NCBI GenBank assembly: GCA_019637645.1
Contig: JAHBVH010000003.1
Span: 116,961-180,960 of the forward strand
Direction of reading: 5' to 3'
Length of the DNA stretch: 64,000 bases
From: Caldilineaceae bacterium
Lineage (GTDB): Bacteria > Chloroflexota > Anaerolineae > Caldilineales > Caldilineaceae
Shown here: one piece after another, positions 33,245-41,605 of the stretch
Numbering within the stretch: position 1 is the stretch's first letter
Layout: each line of letters opens with the position of its first letter
Notes under the pieces: generated by a model
What the model was told of the DNA's origin: nothing
Seen by the model: the letters and a program-made list of their open reading frames with translations, nothing else
Databases searched by the model: none
Made by a program: the position numbers and the translations under genes

Positions 33245-34642
33245 TTAGGACGAAATCACCTTGCTCTCGTCGATCACCTTCTGGATCTCGGGGGCTGCCG
33301 CCGTGATAATTTCTTGGGCGCTGCCTTCGCCGAGCCAGATGCGTTGCAGGGCTGGTTGCAACGCTTGGTCGCTGACGATGCTCATATTGACCGTCCAGTT
33401 TTCAGGATCGATCTGCTCGTATTTGGGTGCTTCAGTCAGGACGGTGAACTCGTCGTCGGCGAGGTTGGTCAGGGTCTTCTTTTGGATATCAATCCAATAG
33501 GAGCCGAGGGAGGTCAACGCACTTTGGGGGCCATATTCACAAGGATAGATCTTCTGCGCCTCTTCGCTCACCATAAATTTGAGGAACTGCCAGGAGCCTT
33601 CCAGATTCTTCACCCCTTTGATCATGCTCCAGAAATCAATCCAGACGTGCATGTGGCGTGCCGAGCCATCGGGGGGAAAGGGTAACGCGGCGGTGCCCCA
33701 TTCAAACTCATTGATGGCCGCATATTGGCTGAGCGACCCAATATTGCCCAACTCCATCGCGACCTTACCCGTCATAAAGAAGGGTGTGGAAACGCCAGCT
33801 TGTAACTGCTGGGATTGGGCCGGTGTTGGCGCGGCCTTGTCCACTAACATGAGGTCGGCAAACCATTGGACGGCAGCTAGGGTCTTCTCGTCTTTATCGC
33901 CAATAAATTGTTCGATGACGCCCTTTTCATAGGTCTCGGGCGGGAACCAGTCCCCGCCAAAGAGCCAACCCGCTGGCCAATTGTTAAAGGCAAAGAGTGC
34001 TCCAAATTGGGTGGTGGTGTCTCCCTCGGTTTTGGTCAGCGCCATGGCCTTCTCGCGGAAGAGATCATAGGTCCAGGACGTGTCAGTCCAATCGGTGGGA
34101 GGTGGTTCTACCCCGGCTTCCTCAAACATGTTTTTGTTATAGAAAATGACATGCGGCCAGAGATCGAGGGGAAGGGCCATCAGCTTGCCATCCCAATGAC
34201 ACCCTTTGAGGCCATCGGCATGGAAATCGTCCAATGCTATATTGTCACGCGCAATAAAATCATCCAATTCTTGGCTCAAACCACGGGCCGCGTAGTAGCG
34301 ATAGCCCCGCGAGGAGAAGGGCGCATAGATCGCCGGTGGATCTCCTGCGGCAATCATCAAGTCGAGCTTGGTAATATATTCGCTACCACCTGGTGCAAAG
34401 ACGCGATTGATGGGAATATCGGGATTTTGCTGCTCAAAGATATCGATCACGCGATTGAAGAAATCTTCTTCCCCAGCGCCAGCCCGTAACAACGCTGGCA
34501 CTGGATCGCCACCAGCTGCGGCTGGTGCCCCGGTTTCGCCACTGCTGGGCTGGGCGGCTGGCGCGCAGGCCGCGACGAACACGGCACCCAGACTCACCGC
34601 AGTCCCCTGTAAGAATCGACGACGACTGAGCTCCGAAATCAT
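33245..34642 (-). CDS. Sugar ABC transporter substrate-binding lipoprotein (family 1)
   Basis: The protein is 465 residues from ATG 34642, with GGAG 7 bases upstream. The signal is of Tat-lipoprotein type: SRRRFLQGTA and VFVAACAPAAQP with the lipidated Cys at about 27. The mature part has the SBP family 1 layout, with FNRVIDIFEQQNPDIPINRV, LDLMIAAGDPPAIYAPFSSR, a Trp-rich ligand side and MISGVKNLEGSWQFLKF-like C-terminal helices (here MIKGVKNLEGSWQFLKFMVS). It should bind an oligosaccharide or glycerol-phosphate-type ligand outside the membrane. It is the first gene of its operon and is divergent from another complete sugar importer across about 790 bases. Confidence 0.93.
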   Translation of the reverse strand: MISELSRRRFLQGTAVSLGAVFVAACAPAAQPSSGETGAPAAAGGDPVPALLRAGAGEEDFFNRVIDIFEQQNPDIPINRVFAPGGSEYITKLDLMIAAGDPPAIYAPFSSRGYRYYAARGLSQELDDFIARDNIALDDFHADGLKGCHWDGKLMALPLDLWPHVIFYNKNMFEEAGVEPPPTDWTDTSWTYDLFREKAMALTKTEGDTTTQFGALFAFNNWPAGWLFGGDWFPPETYEKGVIEQFIGDKDEKTLAAVQWFADLMLVDKAAPTPAQSQQLQAGVSTPFFMTGKVAMELGNIGSLSQYAAINEFEWGTAALPFPPDGSARHMHVWIDFWSMIKGVKNLEGSWQFLKFMVSEEAQKIYPCEYGPQSALTSLGSYWIDIQKKTLTNLADDEFTVLTEAPKYEQIDPENWTVNMSIVSDQALQPALQRIWLGEGSAQEIITAAAPEIQKVIDESKVISS

Positions 34643-35113
34643 CACTTATCTCCTTATTTGGATAAGAAAGCTTGCTATAGGCTTGTGTTCGACGGAACGC
34701 ATCACCGCGCGTAAAGACCCATACCACCATGGCTCCGATGGGCTTTACAAACGCTGTGATCGACCGTTGTTACGCTGATGGGCCTCGTGCGCGAAGGGGT
34801 GGCCGTGGCTGTCGAAGGGGGATGCTGACGCAAGGGCAGCCAATGTACGCACGACGCTCATGGTTAGTTCCGAGAAGTTGAACGGCGTTGTTCTTTAACC
34901 GTGGTCTTTCTGAAATTGCTGTCGTTCCGCTTGGGGCATGAAGAAGCAGGATTTCGAGAGGTGGCCAATAGGGCAAGGTAGAAAAGTGTGAGCTTCAACG
35001 CAGCTCTGCGCATCACACTTTCTAATATTTCAGTGTAGCGCAAAGCGTAAAAGAATGTCAAGTGGCTATCAGGGCCTTAGATGATTTCCCTGGTAGGTCT
35101 ACAAAAAAGCTGT

Positions 35114-35142
35114 TTGACAGGGGTGTTAAGTTCTGTTAGACT
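35114..35142 (+). promoter_or_regulatory. Candidate promoter upstream of the plus-strand sugar importer
   Basis: TTGACA, 17 bases, TAGACT. The spacing is ideal, but the leader to the ATG at 35437 would be about 290 bases, so a second promoter closer to the gene is possible. Confidence 0.45.
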
Positions 35143-35349
35143 CTTCTTCCCAAGGCAAATAAAGAAATCTAATCGCAGTTGGTCAGGCTTTCAAAAGGAA
35201 GTCACTTGGGTAAATAGCTTCTTGATACGACGTTGTTCCTCTGCCCACCCCGAGCAACAACGCCCACTCCACCTACAAAATATTGCTAATGCTCGCTCTT
35301 GGTTCAACTACACCGCTGTAGTTTGCTGCACCATGAGAATCCCCTTGTC

Positions 35350-35388
35350 GTCTATCGTGTATAGACTAGCTGATACGCACATACTGTG
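35350..35388 (+). promoter_or_regulatory. Two inverted repeats upstream of the sugar importer, candidate operators
   Basis: GTCTATCGTGTATAGAC (35350-35366) is a 6-5-6 inverted repeat and CACATACTGTG (35378-35388) a 4-3-4 one. They lie 49-87 bases before the start codon, where LacI- or GntR-type sugar regulators usually bind. No such regulator gene is adjacent. Confidence 0.4.
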
Positions 35389-35436
35389 TCGTTACCCCCA
35401 AGCAACCATGTATTTATTACTTCTAGGAGGCTTTTC

Positions 35437-36780
35437 ATGTCCGATCACAAGTTGACTCGACGCAACTTTTTGCGTCTGTCCGCGGCCACCGGTGCTGTTG
35501 CTGCCCTCGCTGCTTGTCAGGCCGTACCGGCGGCACCAGCCCAAGAGGGTGGCAGTGCTGCCGCGCCCTCCGCCGAAGGAGTGCAGGTGCTCTATTGGGC
35601 ACACACTTTTGAGGAACGTGTCGCCTTAGACAAGGAATATATTGAAAAATTTGTCGAGGAAAACCCAGGCATTACGGTTGTTCAGGAAACGCCCGGCGAA
35701 TTTAACACCATGTTGCCCACCGCGCTGGCCGCTGGCACTGCTGGGGATCTCTTTGCTCACACCAGTCTCTACCTCTCCGAATATTTCCGCCAAGGCGCGG
35801 TGATTCCGGTGCAATTTGAAGCCTTTGGCACCGATAAAGCTGCTTTCCTGGACACCTATATTGAGCCACAGAATACGCTAGCCGGTGCAACCTACGAAGG
35901 GGAACTCTATGGGATTCCCAACGAAGTCAGTATCTACACGCTCCATATCAACAATACGCTCTTTGCCGAAGCGGGCCTCGACCCGGCGGTGGATTATCCC
36001 AAGACGTGGCAGGAGTTTACCTCGGTGGCCGAGCAGCTCACCAAGCGCGATAGCAGTGGTCAATTGGTCCAGCGGGGGGCGATGCTTGGCTGGAAGACAG
36101 CTGGTGTCTGTACTAACATCTTTGGCGGTCAGCTCCATCAGCTTGGTGGCTCACCGGTCTCTGCCGATTATACCCAAGGAACCATCGATAGCCCAGAGGC
36201 GACGCAAGTTTTAGAGTTCTGGAAATATTTTGCCGATAATGGGTTAGATGGCCCTCAGTATGTCCAGGATCAGGCCCAAATGTTGCAGGGCGATGTGGCG
36301 ATGTGGATGAATACCGGTTCATGGCGCCGCGCCGGGTTATTGGATGCCGGGATTGATTATACCGCCTATCCCGCCCCGCGCTTCGACAACGCCGTCAATG
36401 ATTCGGGCTTTCATGTCTATGCCTACTTCCACATGGTGAACTCGCAGTCCAAGCCGGATGTCCAACTGGCCGCGTGGAAACTGGCCGCCTATTTGGCCTC
36501 TTTCCCCGGTGAATATTTGGCCCAAACCGGCCTCTTGCAGACGAAAAAAGAGGTGGTTGAATCCACGGCATTCAAAGAAACACCTTTCTTGGATGTCTTC
36601 CTGGATGAGATGACCAAGAGTGTCTACGCCCCAACGCCTCCTGGCTGGCGGCAGATTGTGGATGTGTTGGATCGCATGCGCGATGGCATTGTCGAAGGCG
36701 TATCCATTGCCGAAGCTCAGTCTGTGGCGAATGAAGAGATCAACACTGTGCTTGACGAAGCTTGGAAAGCCATTTCCTAA
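35437..36780 (+). CDS. Sugar ABC transporter substrate-binding lipoprotein (family 1)
   Basis: The protein is 447 residues from ATG 35437, with TAGGAGG 6 bases upstream. The twin-arginine motif TRRNFLRLSA and lipobox ALAACQAVPA show Tat export and lipid anchoring. The mature protein follows SBP family 1: VQVLYWAHTFEERVALDKEY, then FVEENPGITVVQETPGEFNT and LPTALAAGTAGDLFAHTSLY. The C-terminal hinge segments are intact. The ligand is unknown. It is the first of six co-directional genes: two permeases, two ceramidase-like hydrolases and an aminotransferase, which together look like an uptake and breakdown pathway for one class of glycoconjugate. Confidence 0.93.
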   Translation: MSDHKLTRRNFLRLSAATGAVAALAACQAVPAAPAQEGGSAAAPSAEGVQVLYWAHTFEERVALDKEYIEKFVEENPGITVVQETPGEFNTMLPTALAAGTAGDLFAHTSLYLSEYFRQGAVIPVQFEAFGTDKAAFLDTYIEPQNTLAGATYEGELYGIPNEVSIYTLHINNTLFAEAGLDPAVDYPKTWQEFTSVAEQLTKRDSSGQLVQRGAMLGWKTAGVCTNIFGGQLHQLGGSPVSADYTQGTIDSPEATQVLEFWKYFADNGLDGPQYVQDQAQMLQGDVAMWMNTGSWRRAGLLDAGIDYTAYPAPRFDNAVNDSGFHVYAYFHMVNSQSKPDVQLAAWKLAAYLASFPGEYLAQTGLLQTKKEVVESTAFKETPFLDVFLDEMTKSVYAPTPPGWRQIVDVLDRMRDGIVEGVSIAEAQSVANEEINTVLDEAWKAIS

Positions 36781-36808
36781 CCGATAGGCTTGGTACGAGT
36801 AGACCGTT

Positions 36809-36920
36809 GGGGTTTCATGAAGGATAAGCCATTAAATCGGTAGAGCTCACTAGTGCGCTTTAGCGCAGCTTGACCGAGCAGGCGCTGATTTCAATCCGCG
36901 CTGGTTTATCGAATTTAATG
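36809..36920. repeat. 110-bp repeat A, first copy
   Basis: This intergenic segment (core GCTTGACCGAGCAGGCGCTG and CGCGCTGGTTTATCGAATTT) aligns over about 110 bases with 53635-53745 at high identity. It lies between the binding protein stop and the first permease. Confidence 0.8.
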
Positions 36921-37019
36921 TTAATGTGTGGAAACCCTAACGGTCCCCGGTTAAACCGCTGGGTGATGATGCCAAATCATCGAGCGGCGTAGATGCGTTT
37001 GAGAAAATGGACATGAATC

Positions 37020-37952
37020 ATGAATATTGCGATGGCCCCAGGTCGAAACCGTGAACAGCGCACGGCTCTATCCCGCCGCTTTCGCTTTCGCCGTGAATAC
37101 TACGGGCTCCTCTTTGTCATTCCGGCGATGATTTTCTTTCTGATCTTCAACATCTATCCGATGTTTAGCGGGTTGTACTATAGCCTCACGCGCTTTACTT
37201 TGCTTCGCCCACCAGTCTTTATCGGCCTGGAAAACTTTGTAAAGCTCATTGGCGACAAACAATTTCAGAATGCCGCCATCGTCACCTTTGCCTATGTTGT
37301 GGGCACGACGGTGCCCCAATGGATTCTTTCCTTGGGGTTAGCCATGCTCTTTCGCGGTCGCTTCCACTTTAAGCAGGCCTACAAAGTGCTCTTTTTCACC
37401 CCTGCTTTGCTCTCGGGCGTTGTCGTTTCCTTGGTGTGGAAATTACTCTTTGACCCGCGCGGCTTGATCAATGTCATGGTCGAGCCACTCGTCGGCACGC
37501 GTGAAATTTTCTGGTTGGGGACAAGCACCCTTGCCCCCTATGCGATTATGATCGTGGCGAACTGGGCCGAATTTGGTTATTTGATGTTGATCTGGCTGGC
37601 CGGCCTGGTGGGGATTCCGCGGGAGTTCTACGATGCGGCGTCCATCGACGGGGCCAATCGTTGGCAAAATTTCTGGAACATTACCCTGCCGCTCCTAAAA
37701 CCGACCACCGTCTTTGTCATGGTCACGACGCTGATTGGCGCGTTCCAAGGCTTTAATCTCCAATATGTTATGACGGAAGGGGGCCCGCGCGATTCGACCA
37801 CGACCATGGCGTTGCTGGTCTATAAAAATGGCTTCCAATACTTTAAGATGGGCGAAGCCGCGGCCATTTCCGTCTTTATGTTCCTGATCATCATCATCAT
37901 TACCGTACTGCAAGTGCGGTTGATGCGGGCCGAAGAAGTCTCTTACTCTTAG
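37020..37952 (+). CDS. Carbohydrate ABC transporter permease, MalF/UgpA-like (CUT1)
   Basis: The protein is 310 residues with six membrane segments. The first is in YYGLLFVIPAMIFFLIFNIY, followed by PMFSGLYYSLTRFTLL, typical for this permease class. The EAA loop is IPREFYDAASIDGANRWQNF. It is separated from the binding protein gene by 239 bases that hold repeat A, which may set different expression levels for binding protein and channel. The next permease starts 17 bases downstream. Confidence 0.95.
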   Translation: MNIAMAPGRNREQRTALSRRFRFRREYYGLLFVIPAMIFFLIFNIYPMFSGLYYSLTRFTLLRPPVFIGLENFVKLIGDKQFQNAAIVTFAYVVGTTVPQWILSLGLAMLFRGRFHFKQAYKVLFFTPALLSGVVVSLVWKLLFDPRGLINVMVEPLVGTREIFWLGTSTLAPYAIMIVANWAEFGYLMLIWLAGLVGIPREFYDAASIDGANRWQNFWNITLPLLKPTTVFVMVTTLIGAFQGFNLQYVMTEGGPRDSTTTMALLVYKNGFQYFKMGEAAAISVFMFLIIIIITVLQVRLMRAEEVSYS

Positions 37953-37969
37953 GATTAGCGAGAAAGCCC

Positions 37970-38851
37970 ATGAATACATCCATGATCACGGTGCGTCCTG
38001 CCACTGGGCGTTCGTTTCAGCAACGCGTGTTGCGTTGGAGCGGGCAGTTGGTGATTCATGCCATTTTGCTCGTTGGCGTGATCTTTACCTGCCTCCCCAT
38101 TTTCTATATGGTGTCATCAAGCTTTAAGAGCGAAGTCGAAATCTTTGCCGTGCCGATCCACTGGTTTCCCGATGATTTTCAGGGGTTCGACAACTATCGT
38201 AAAGCATTTCAAGTCGCGCCCTTTGGTCAATTTTTCCTAAACAGTGTGATTATGTCGGTCACGCGGGTGGCGGGCGTATTGTTTTTCAGTGCTTTGGCGG
38301 GGTATGGGTTGGCGAAATATGCCTTCCCCGGCAATCGCCTCTGCTTCTTGCTCATCCTCAGCACCATGATGGTCCCCTTTCAAGTGTTGCTCTTGCCTTT
38401 GTATGTGCTCACCTATCAATTCGGCTGGGTCAACACCTATATGGGGCTGATCATACCAGGGATGGTCAGCGCTTTTGGGGTCTTTTTAATGCGCCAATTT
38501 TGCCTGACCATTCCCGATGAACTCTTGGACGCGGGGCGCATTGATGGGGCCAGCGAATTTCGTATCTTTCTTAGCGTTGTCATGCCTTTGTTAATGCCAC
38601 CGCTCGCTACTTTGGCGATTTTGACCTTTATGTGGAGTTGGAACAGCCTCTTCTGGCCGATGATCGTCGCCACGCGGCCCAATGTAATGACGTTGACGGT
38701 CGGTATGACCTTTTTTCAACAGCCGTTGCGTGAACCCTATTGGACCTATATTATGGCGGTTTCGACCGTCGCCACCTTGCCGATCATTCTGCTGTTCCTA
38801 TCGTTGCAACGCTATTTTGTGCAAGGGGTTGTCCTGTCCGGTGTGAAGTAA
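37970..38851 (+). CDS. Carbohydrate ABC transporter permease, MalG-like (CUT1)
   Basis: The protein is 293 residues with six membrane segments. The EAA loop is IPDELLDAGRIDGASEFRIF, and the end is FLSLQRYFVQGVVLSGVK, a MalG-type C-terminus. Second half of the channel with the preceding gene. Its stop is 15 bases before the first ceramidase-like gene, so the hydrolases are very likely in the same operon as the importer. Confidence 0.95.
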   Translation: MNTSMITVRPATGRSFQQRVLRWSGQLVIHAILLVGVIFTCLPIFYMVSSSFKSEVEIFAVPIHWFPDDFQGFDNYRKAFQVAPFGQFFLNSVIMSVTRVAGVLFFSALAGYGLAKYAFPGNRLCFLLILSTMMVPFQVLLLPLYVLTYQFGWVNTYMGLIIPGMVSAFGVFLMRQFCLTIPDELLDAGRIDGASEFRIFLSVVMPLLMPPLATLAILTFMWSWNSLFWPMIVATRPNVMTLTVGMTFFQQPLREPYWTYIMAVSTVATLPIILLFLSLQRYFVQGVVLSGVK

Positions 38852-38866
38852 TGAAAGAGGTTTTGT

Positions 38867-40132
38867 GTGGCACGTTTCTGTGCTGGTTTTGGTCGCGCCG
38901 ATATCACCCCGCGGCTCGGCTGTCGTTTAATGGGCTATGGCAATCGCACCCACGGCGCGACGGCTGTTCATGATCGTCTCCTGGCTCGCGCCCTTGTTGT
39001 CGAAGACGAAGGTGGCCGCTGGGCGTTGATCGCCTGTGATCTGCGCTGCCTAAACGCAACGAGTGTGGCCGAGGTGCGTTCGGCTGTCCAACAGCGCTGC
39101 GGCATTGCCCCCGCTCATGTCTTTGTGGCGACGACGCACACCCATTCTGGCCCCCATGATCGGGATGCAGAAAATTGGGAACGCCCGCTGGGTCAGTTGA
39201 TTGCCGATGCGGTGCAAGCCGCCTGCGCCGCGCTCCAACCGGCGCGGCTTGGGGGCGGGTATGGCCTGCTCTATGGCTATTCGGTCAATCGCCGCTGGTT
39301 GGACCGTCCGGTCGATCCTGGTGTGGCGGTCATCCGAGTGGAAACGCTGGCTGGTGAGCCGCTTGGGCTGATCAGTAGCTTTGGCTGTCATCCCGTGGTG
39401 ATGGGCTATGACAACTATGCCATCAGCGCCGATTGGCCTGGCTTTGCCTGTCGTGCCGTAGAACAGGCATTGGGTGGTGACGCAACCTGTCTCTTTTTTC
39501 AAGGGGGGGGCGGCGATGTCAACCCGGTCGTCGCCAGTGTACGGGCCCAATTACAGAGTGGGAGGCCGGTCGTGTCGATTGGAAAGATCAGCGCCTACTA
39601 TGGGGATGGCGCTGATCCCACCGCCTATAATGTGGGTGATCGCACTGGTGGCACCTGGGCGGATGTCGCTGAATTGGGCAGCGCCTTTGCCGACGAAGTG
39701 TTGCGGGTCTATCGTGGTATTACGCCCACCGTTCCCACAACGCCGCTGGGGTCGCACCAACTGCTGCTCGATGCTGGGCGCACGGTGGACGAAGTGGCGG
39801 CCTTTTCAACCACGGCCACCCCCCTGTCGTCAACGACTGTCCCGGCTGAGATCATGGTGTTGGCGGCTGGTGATCTCCTGCTCTTGGGACAACCAGGTGA
39901 AGTTCTGAGCGAAACGGTTGTGCGTTGGCGACGCGACTTGCGTGCCTTGGGCTATGCGACGCCCCTGATCGTGGGGCATGCCAATGGCTGGTTGAGTTAT
40001 CTGCCCGAGCCAGAGACTTTCCCCGAAGGTGGCTACGAGGTGCAGCGCGCCCATGGCGAAGGCACGAGCCGTTTCTTTCAACCCCAGGTCCGCACCGCCC
40101 TCTTGGCGGCCCTGGCTGAAAATGATATTTGA
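38867..40132 (+). CDS. Neutral ceramidase-like hydrolase, paralogue 1
   Basis: The protein is 421 residues from GTG 38867, with AAAGAGG 6 bases upstream. It matches the N-terminal catalytic part of neutral/alkaline non-lysosomal ceramidases: FGRADITPRLGCRLMGYGNR, VFVATTHTHSGPHDRDAENW (zinc-binding His residues), and later SSFGCHPVVMGYDNYAISAD with WPGFACRAVEQALG and FFQGGGGDVNPVV. No signal peptide is seen, unlike secreted ceramidases, so it probably acts in the cytoplasm on an imported amide. True ceramide is unlikely, and an N-acyl or amino-sugar/cyclitol substrate is more plausible; that is inference. It is followed 51 bases later by a clear paralogue. Confidence 0.82.
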   Translation: MARFCAGFGRADITPRLGCRLMGYGNRTHGATAVHDRLLARALVVEDEGGRWALIACDLRCLNATSVAEVRSAVQQRCGIAPAHVFVATTHTHSGPHDRDAENWERPLGQLIADAVQAACAALQPARLGGGYGLLYGYSVNRRWLDRPVDPGVAVIRVETLAGEPLGLISSFGCHPVVMGYDNYAISADWPGFACRAVEQALGGDATCLFFQGGGGDVNPVVASVRAQLQSGRPVVSIGKISAYYGDGADPTAYNVGDRTGGTWADVAELGSAFADEVLRVYRGITPTVPTTPLGSHQLLLDAGRTVDEVAAFSTTATPLSSTTVPAEIMVLAAGDLLLLGQPGEVLSETVVRWRRDLRALGYATPLIVGHANGWLSYLPEPETFPEGGYEVQRAHGEGTSRFFQPQVRTALLAALAENDI

Positions 40133-40183
40133 TCCACGAAGGGGATCAGCTTTATCAATGGCTAACTGAATCGAGGAAAAGGT

Positions 40184-41482
40184 ATGGAACTACGTGCGGC
40201 CTTTGGTCGAGCAGAGATTACACCAAAGTTGGGCTGCCGTCTGATGGGCTACGGCAACCGCGCCAGTGGCGCAACGGCTGTCCATGATCCGCTTTTTGCC
40301 CGTCTATTGGTGATCGAAGTGGCAGACACACAATGGGCGTTGATCTCCTGTGAATTTTGCTATTTGAATGTGGTCAGTGTGCAAGAGATTCGCTCGGCGA
40401 TTGCCCAACAGACCGGAATCGCACCGACCAATGTCTTCCTCGCCACCACCCATACTCACTCGGGGCCGAGTGATCGGGATGCCGATAATTGGGCGCGACC
40501 GTTGGCCGAGATCATTGCCGAGGCGGTGAAAGCAGCGGTGGCGCGGCTGGAACCAGCCCAGCTTGCTAGCGGCTATGGCATGCTCTATGGCTATTCGATC
40601 AACCGCCGCTGGATCGACCGCCCGGTTGATCCAGGGCTTGGTGTGATCCGGATCGATAACATCCAAGGGCAAACGCTGGGGCTAGTGACCAACTTTGCTT
40701 GTCATGCCGTTGTGATGGGGCCGGACAATTTGCAGGTCAGTGCCGATTGGCCTGGATATGCCTGCACCAAGCTAGAAGCTGCGCTGGGCCATGACGCGAC
40801 CTGTCTCTTTTTGCAAGGGGGCGCGGGGAATATTAATCCGCTCGTGGCTGGGGTGCGGCAGGCCTTACAGAGTGGCCGCCCTGTTGTATCGATTGGCGAC
40901 ATTAGCGCTTATTACGGCCCTAAAGCCAGCCCTGAACGCTATAATGTGGGCAACCGCACCGGTGGTACCTTTGCCGAGGTGGCCGAGTTGGGCGAGGCTT
41001 TTGCCACCGAGGTCCTGCACATTTATCAAGGGCTCCAACCGGCCCCGCTTCAACGCGCCCCGTGGACCGAGCAGATCATCGTTAAGGCTATCGCCGATCA
41101 TGATGAAACTGTGGTGGGCGAAAAGCCCTCGCGCTCGCCAACGGTGACTGATTATGAGCTGCTCTTGGCCGCTGGTCTACCGGCGGAGATCATGCTCTTT
41201 CAACTGGGCGATGCCCTGCTCGTGGGGCAACCGGCAGAGGTCTTTTCCGAAACGGCGGTGCAATTAAAGCGCCACCTGCGCGCTTTGGGCTATCCAACCC
41301 CCATGTTGGTTAGCTATGCTAACGGCTGGTTGAGCTATCTGCCCGAGCCAGAAGATTTTCCCGAAGGCGGCTACGAAGTCGGGCGGGCCTATGGGATGGG
41401 TTCTAGCCGCTATTTCCAGCCACGCGTCCGCGCCGCGCTCGAGCCGGTCTTCCAGCATCACGCACCGTCGCCGTCGGTATGA
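40184..41482 (+). CDS. Neutral ceramidase-like hydrolase, paralogue 2
   Basis: The protein is 432 residues from ATG 40184, with GAGGAAAAGG upstream. It is strongly similar along its whole length to the preceding protein: FGRAEITPKLGCRLMGYGNR, VFLATTHTHSGPSDRDADNW, NFACHAVVMGPDNLQVSADW and PEPEDFPEGGYEVGRAYGMG. It differs mainly by an insert near residue 290-320 (KAIADHDETVVGEKPSRSPT). The putative zinc His residues are kept, so both copies look active. A recent-to-moderate tandem duplication with specialisation on related substrates is likely. It lies in the importer operon and is followed by a DegT-type aminotransferase. Confidence 0.82.
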   Translation: MELRAAFGRAEITPKLGCRLMGYGNRASGATAVHDPLFARLLVIEVADTQWALISCEFCYLNVVSVQEIRSAIAQQTGIAPTNVFLATTHTHSGPSDRDADNWARPLAEIIAEAVKAAVARLEPAQLASGYGMLYGYSINRRWIDRPVDPGLGVIRIDNIQGQTLGLVTNFACHAVVMGPDNLQVSADWPGYACTKLEAALGHDATCLFLQGGAGNINPLVAGVRQALQSGRPVVSIGDISAYYGPKASPERYNVGNRTGGTFAEVAELGEAFATEVLHIYQGLQPAPLQRAPWTEQIIVKAIADHDETVVGEKPSRSPTVTDYELLLAAGLPAEIMLFQLGDALLVGQPAEVFSETAVQLKRHLRALGYPTPMLVSYANGWLSYLPEPEDFPEGGYEVGRAYGMGSSRYFQPRVRAALEPVFQHHAPSPSV

Positions 41483-41486
41483 TGCG

Positions 41487-41567
41487 CCGAAAGCTGACAG
41501 CATCTTGCATTAGCGGTTGTGGGTATCACAGAGCTGACAAGTTTGAAAAACCGGTCAGCACTAGTCC
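41487..41567. repeat. Degenerate CTGACAG palindrome with inserted unit
   Basis: AAGCTGACAG and CCGGTCAGC arms flank a single copy of the GGTTGTGGGTATCACAGAGC unit, which also occurs twice at 31106-31195. It lies between the second ceramidase-like gene and the aminotransferase. Confidence 0.65.
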
Positions 41568-41605
41568 GATGGGTAACAAACAGGCAATGAGGAGTCTATA
41601 CGCAT

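Larger units (their letters stand above)
34643..35436. other. Long intergenic region between two divergent sugar importers
   Basis: No convincing gene is present; short frames on both strands lack ribosome binding sites and domains. On the plus strand there is a consensus-like promoter at 35114-35142 and two palindromes near 35350 and 35378. Much of 34660-35040 shows nothing recognisable. Confidence 0.6.

Noticed and set aside
38867..41482. The two hydrolases as genuine ceramidases
   Set aside because: They lack export signals and sit in a sugar importer operon, so the family name is used only to describe the fold.
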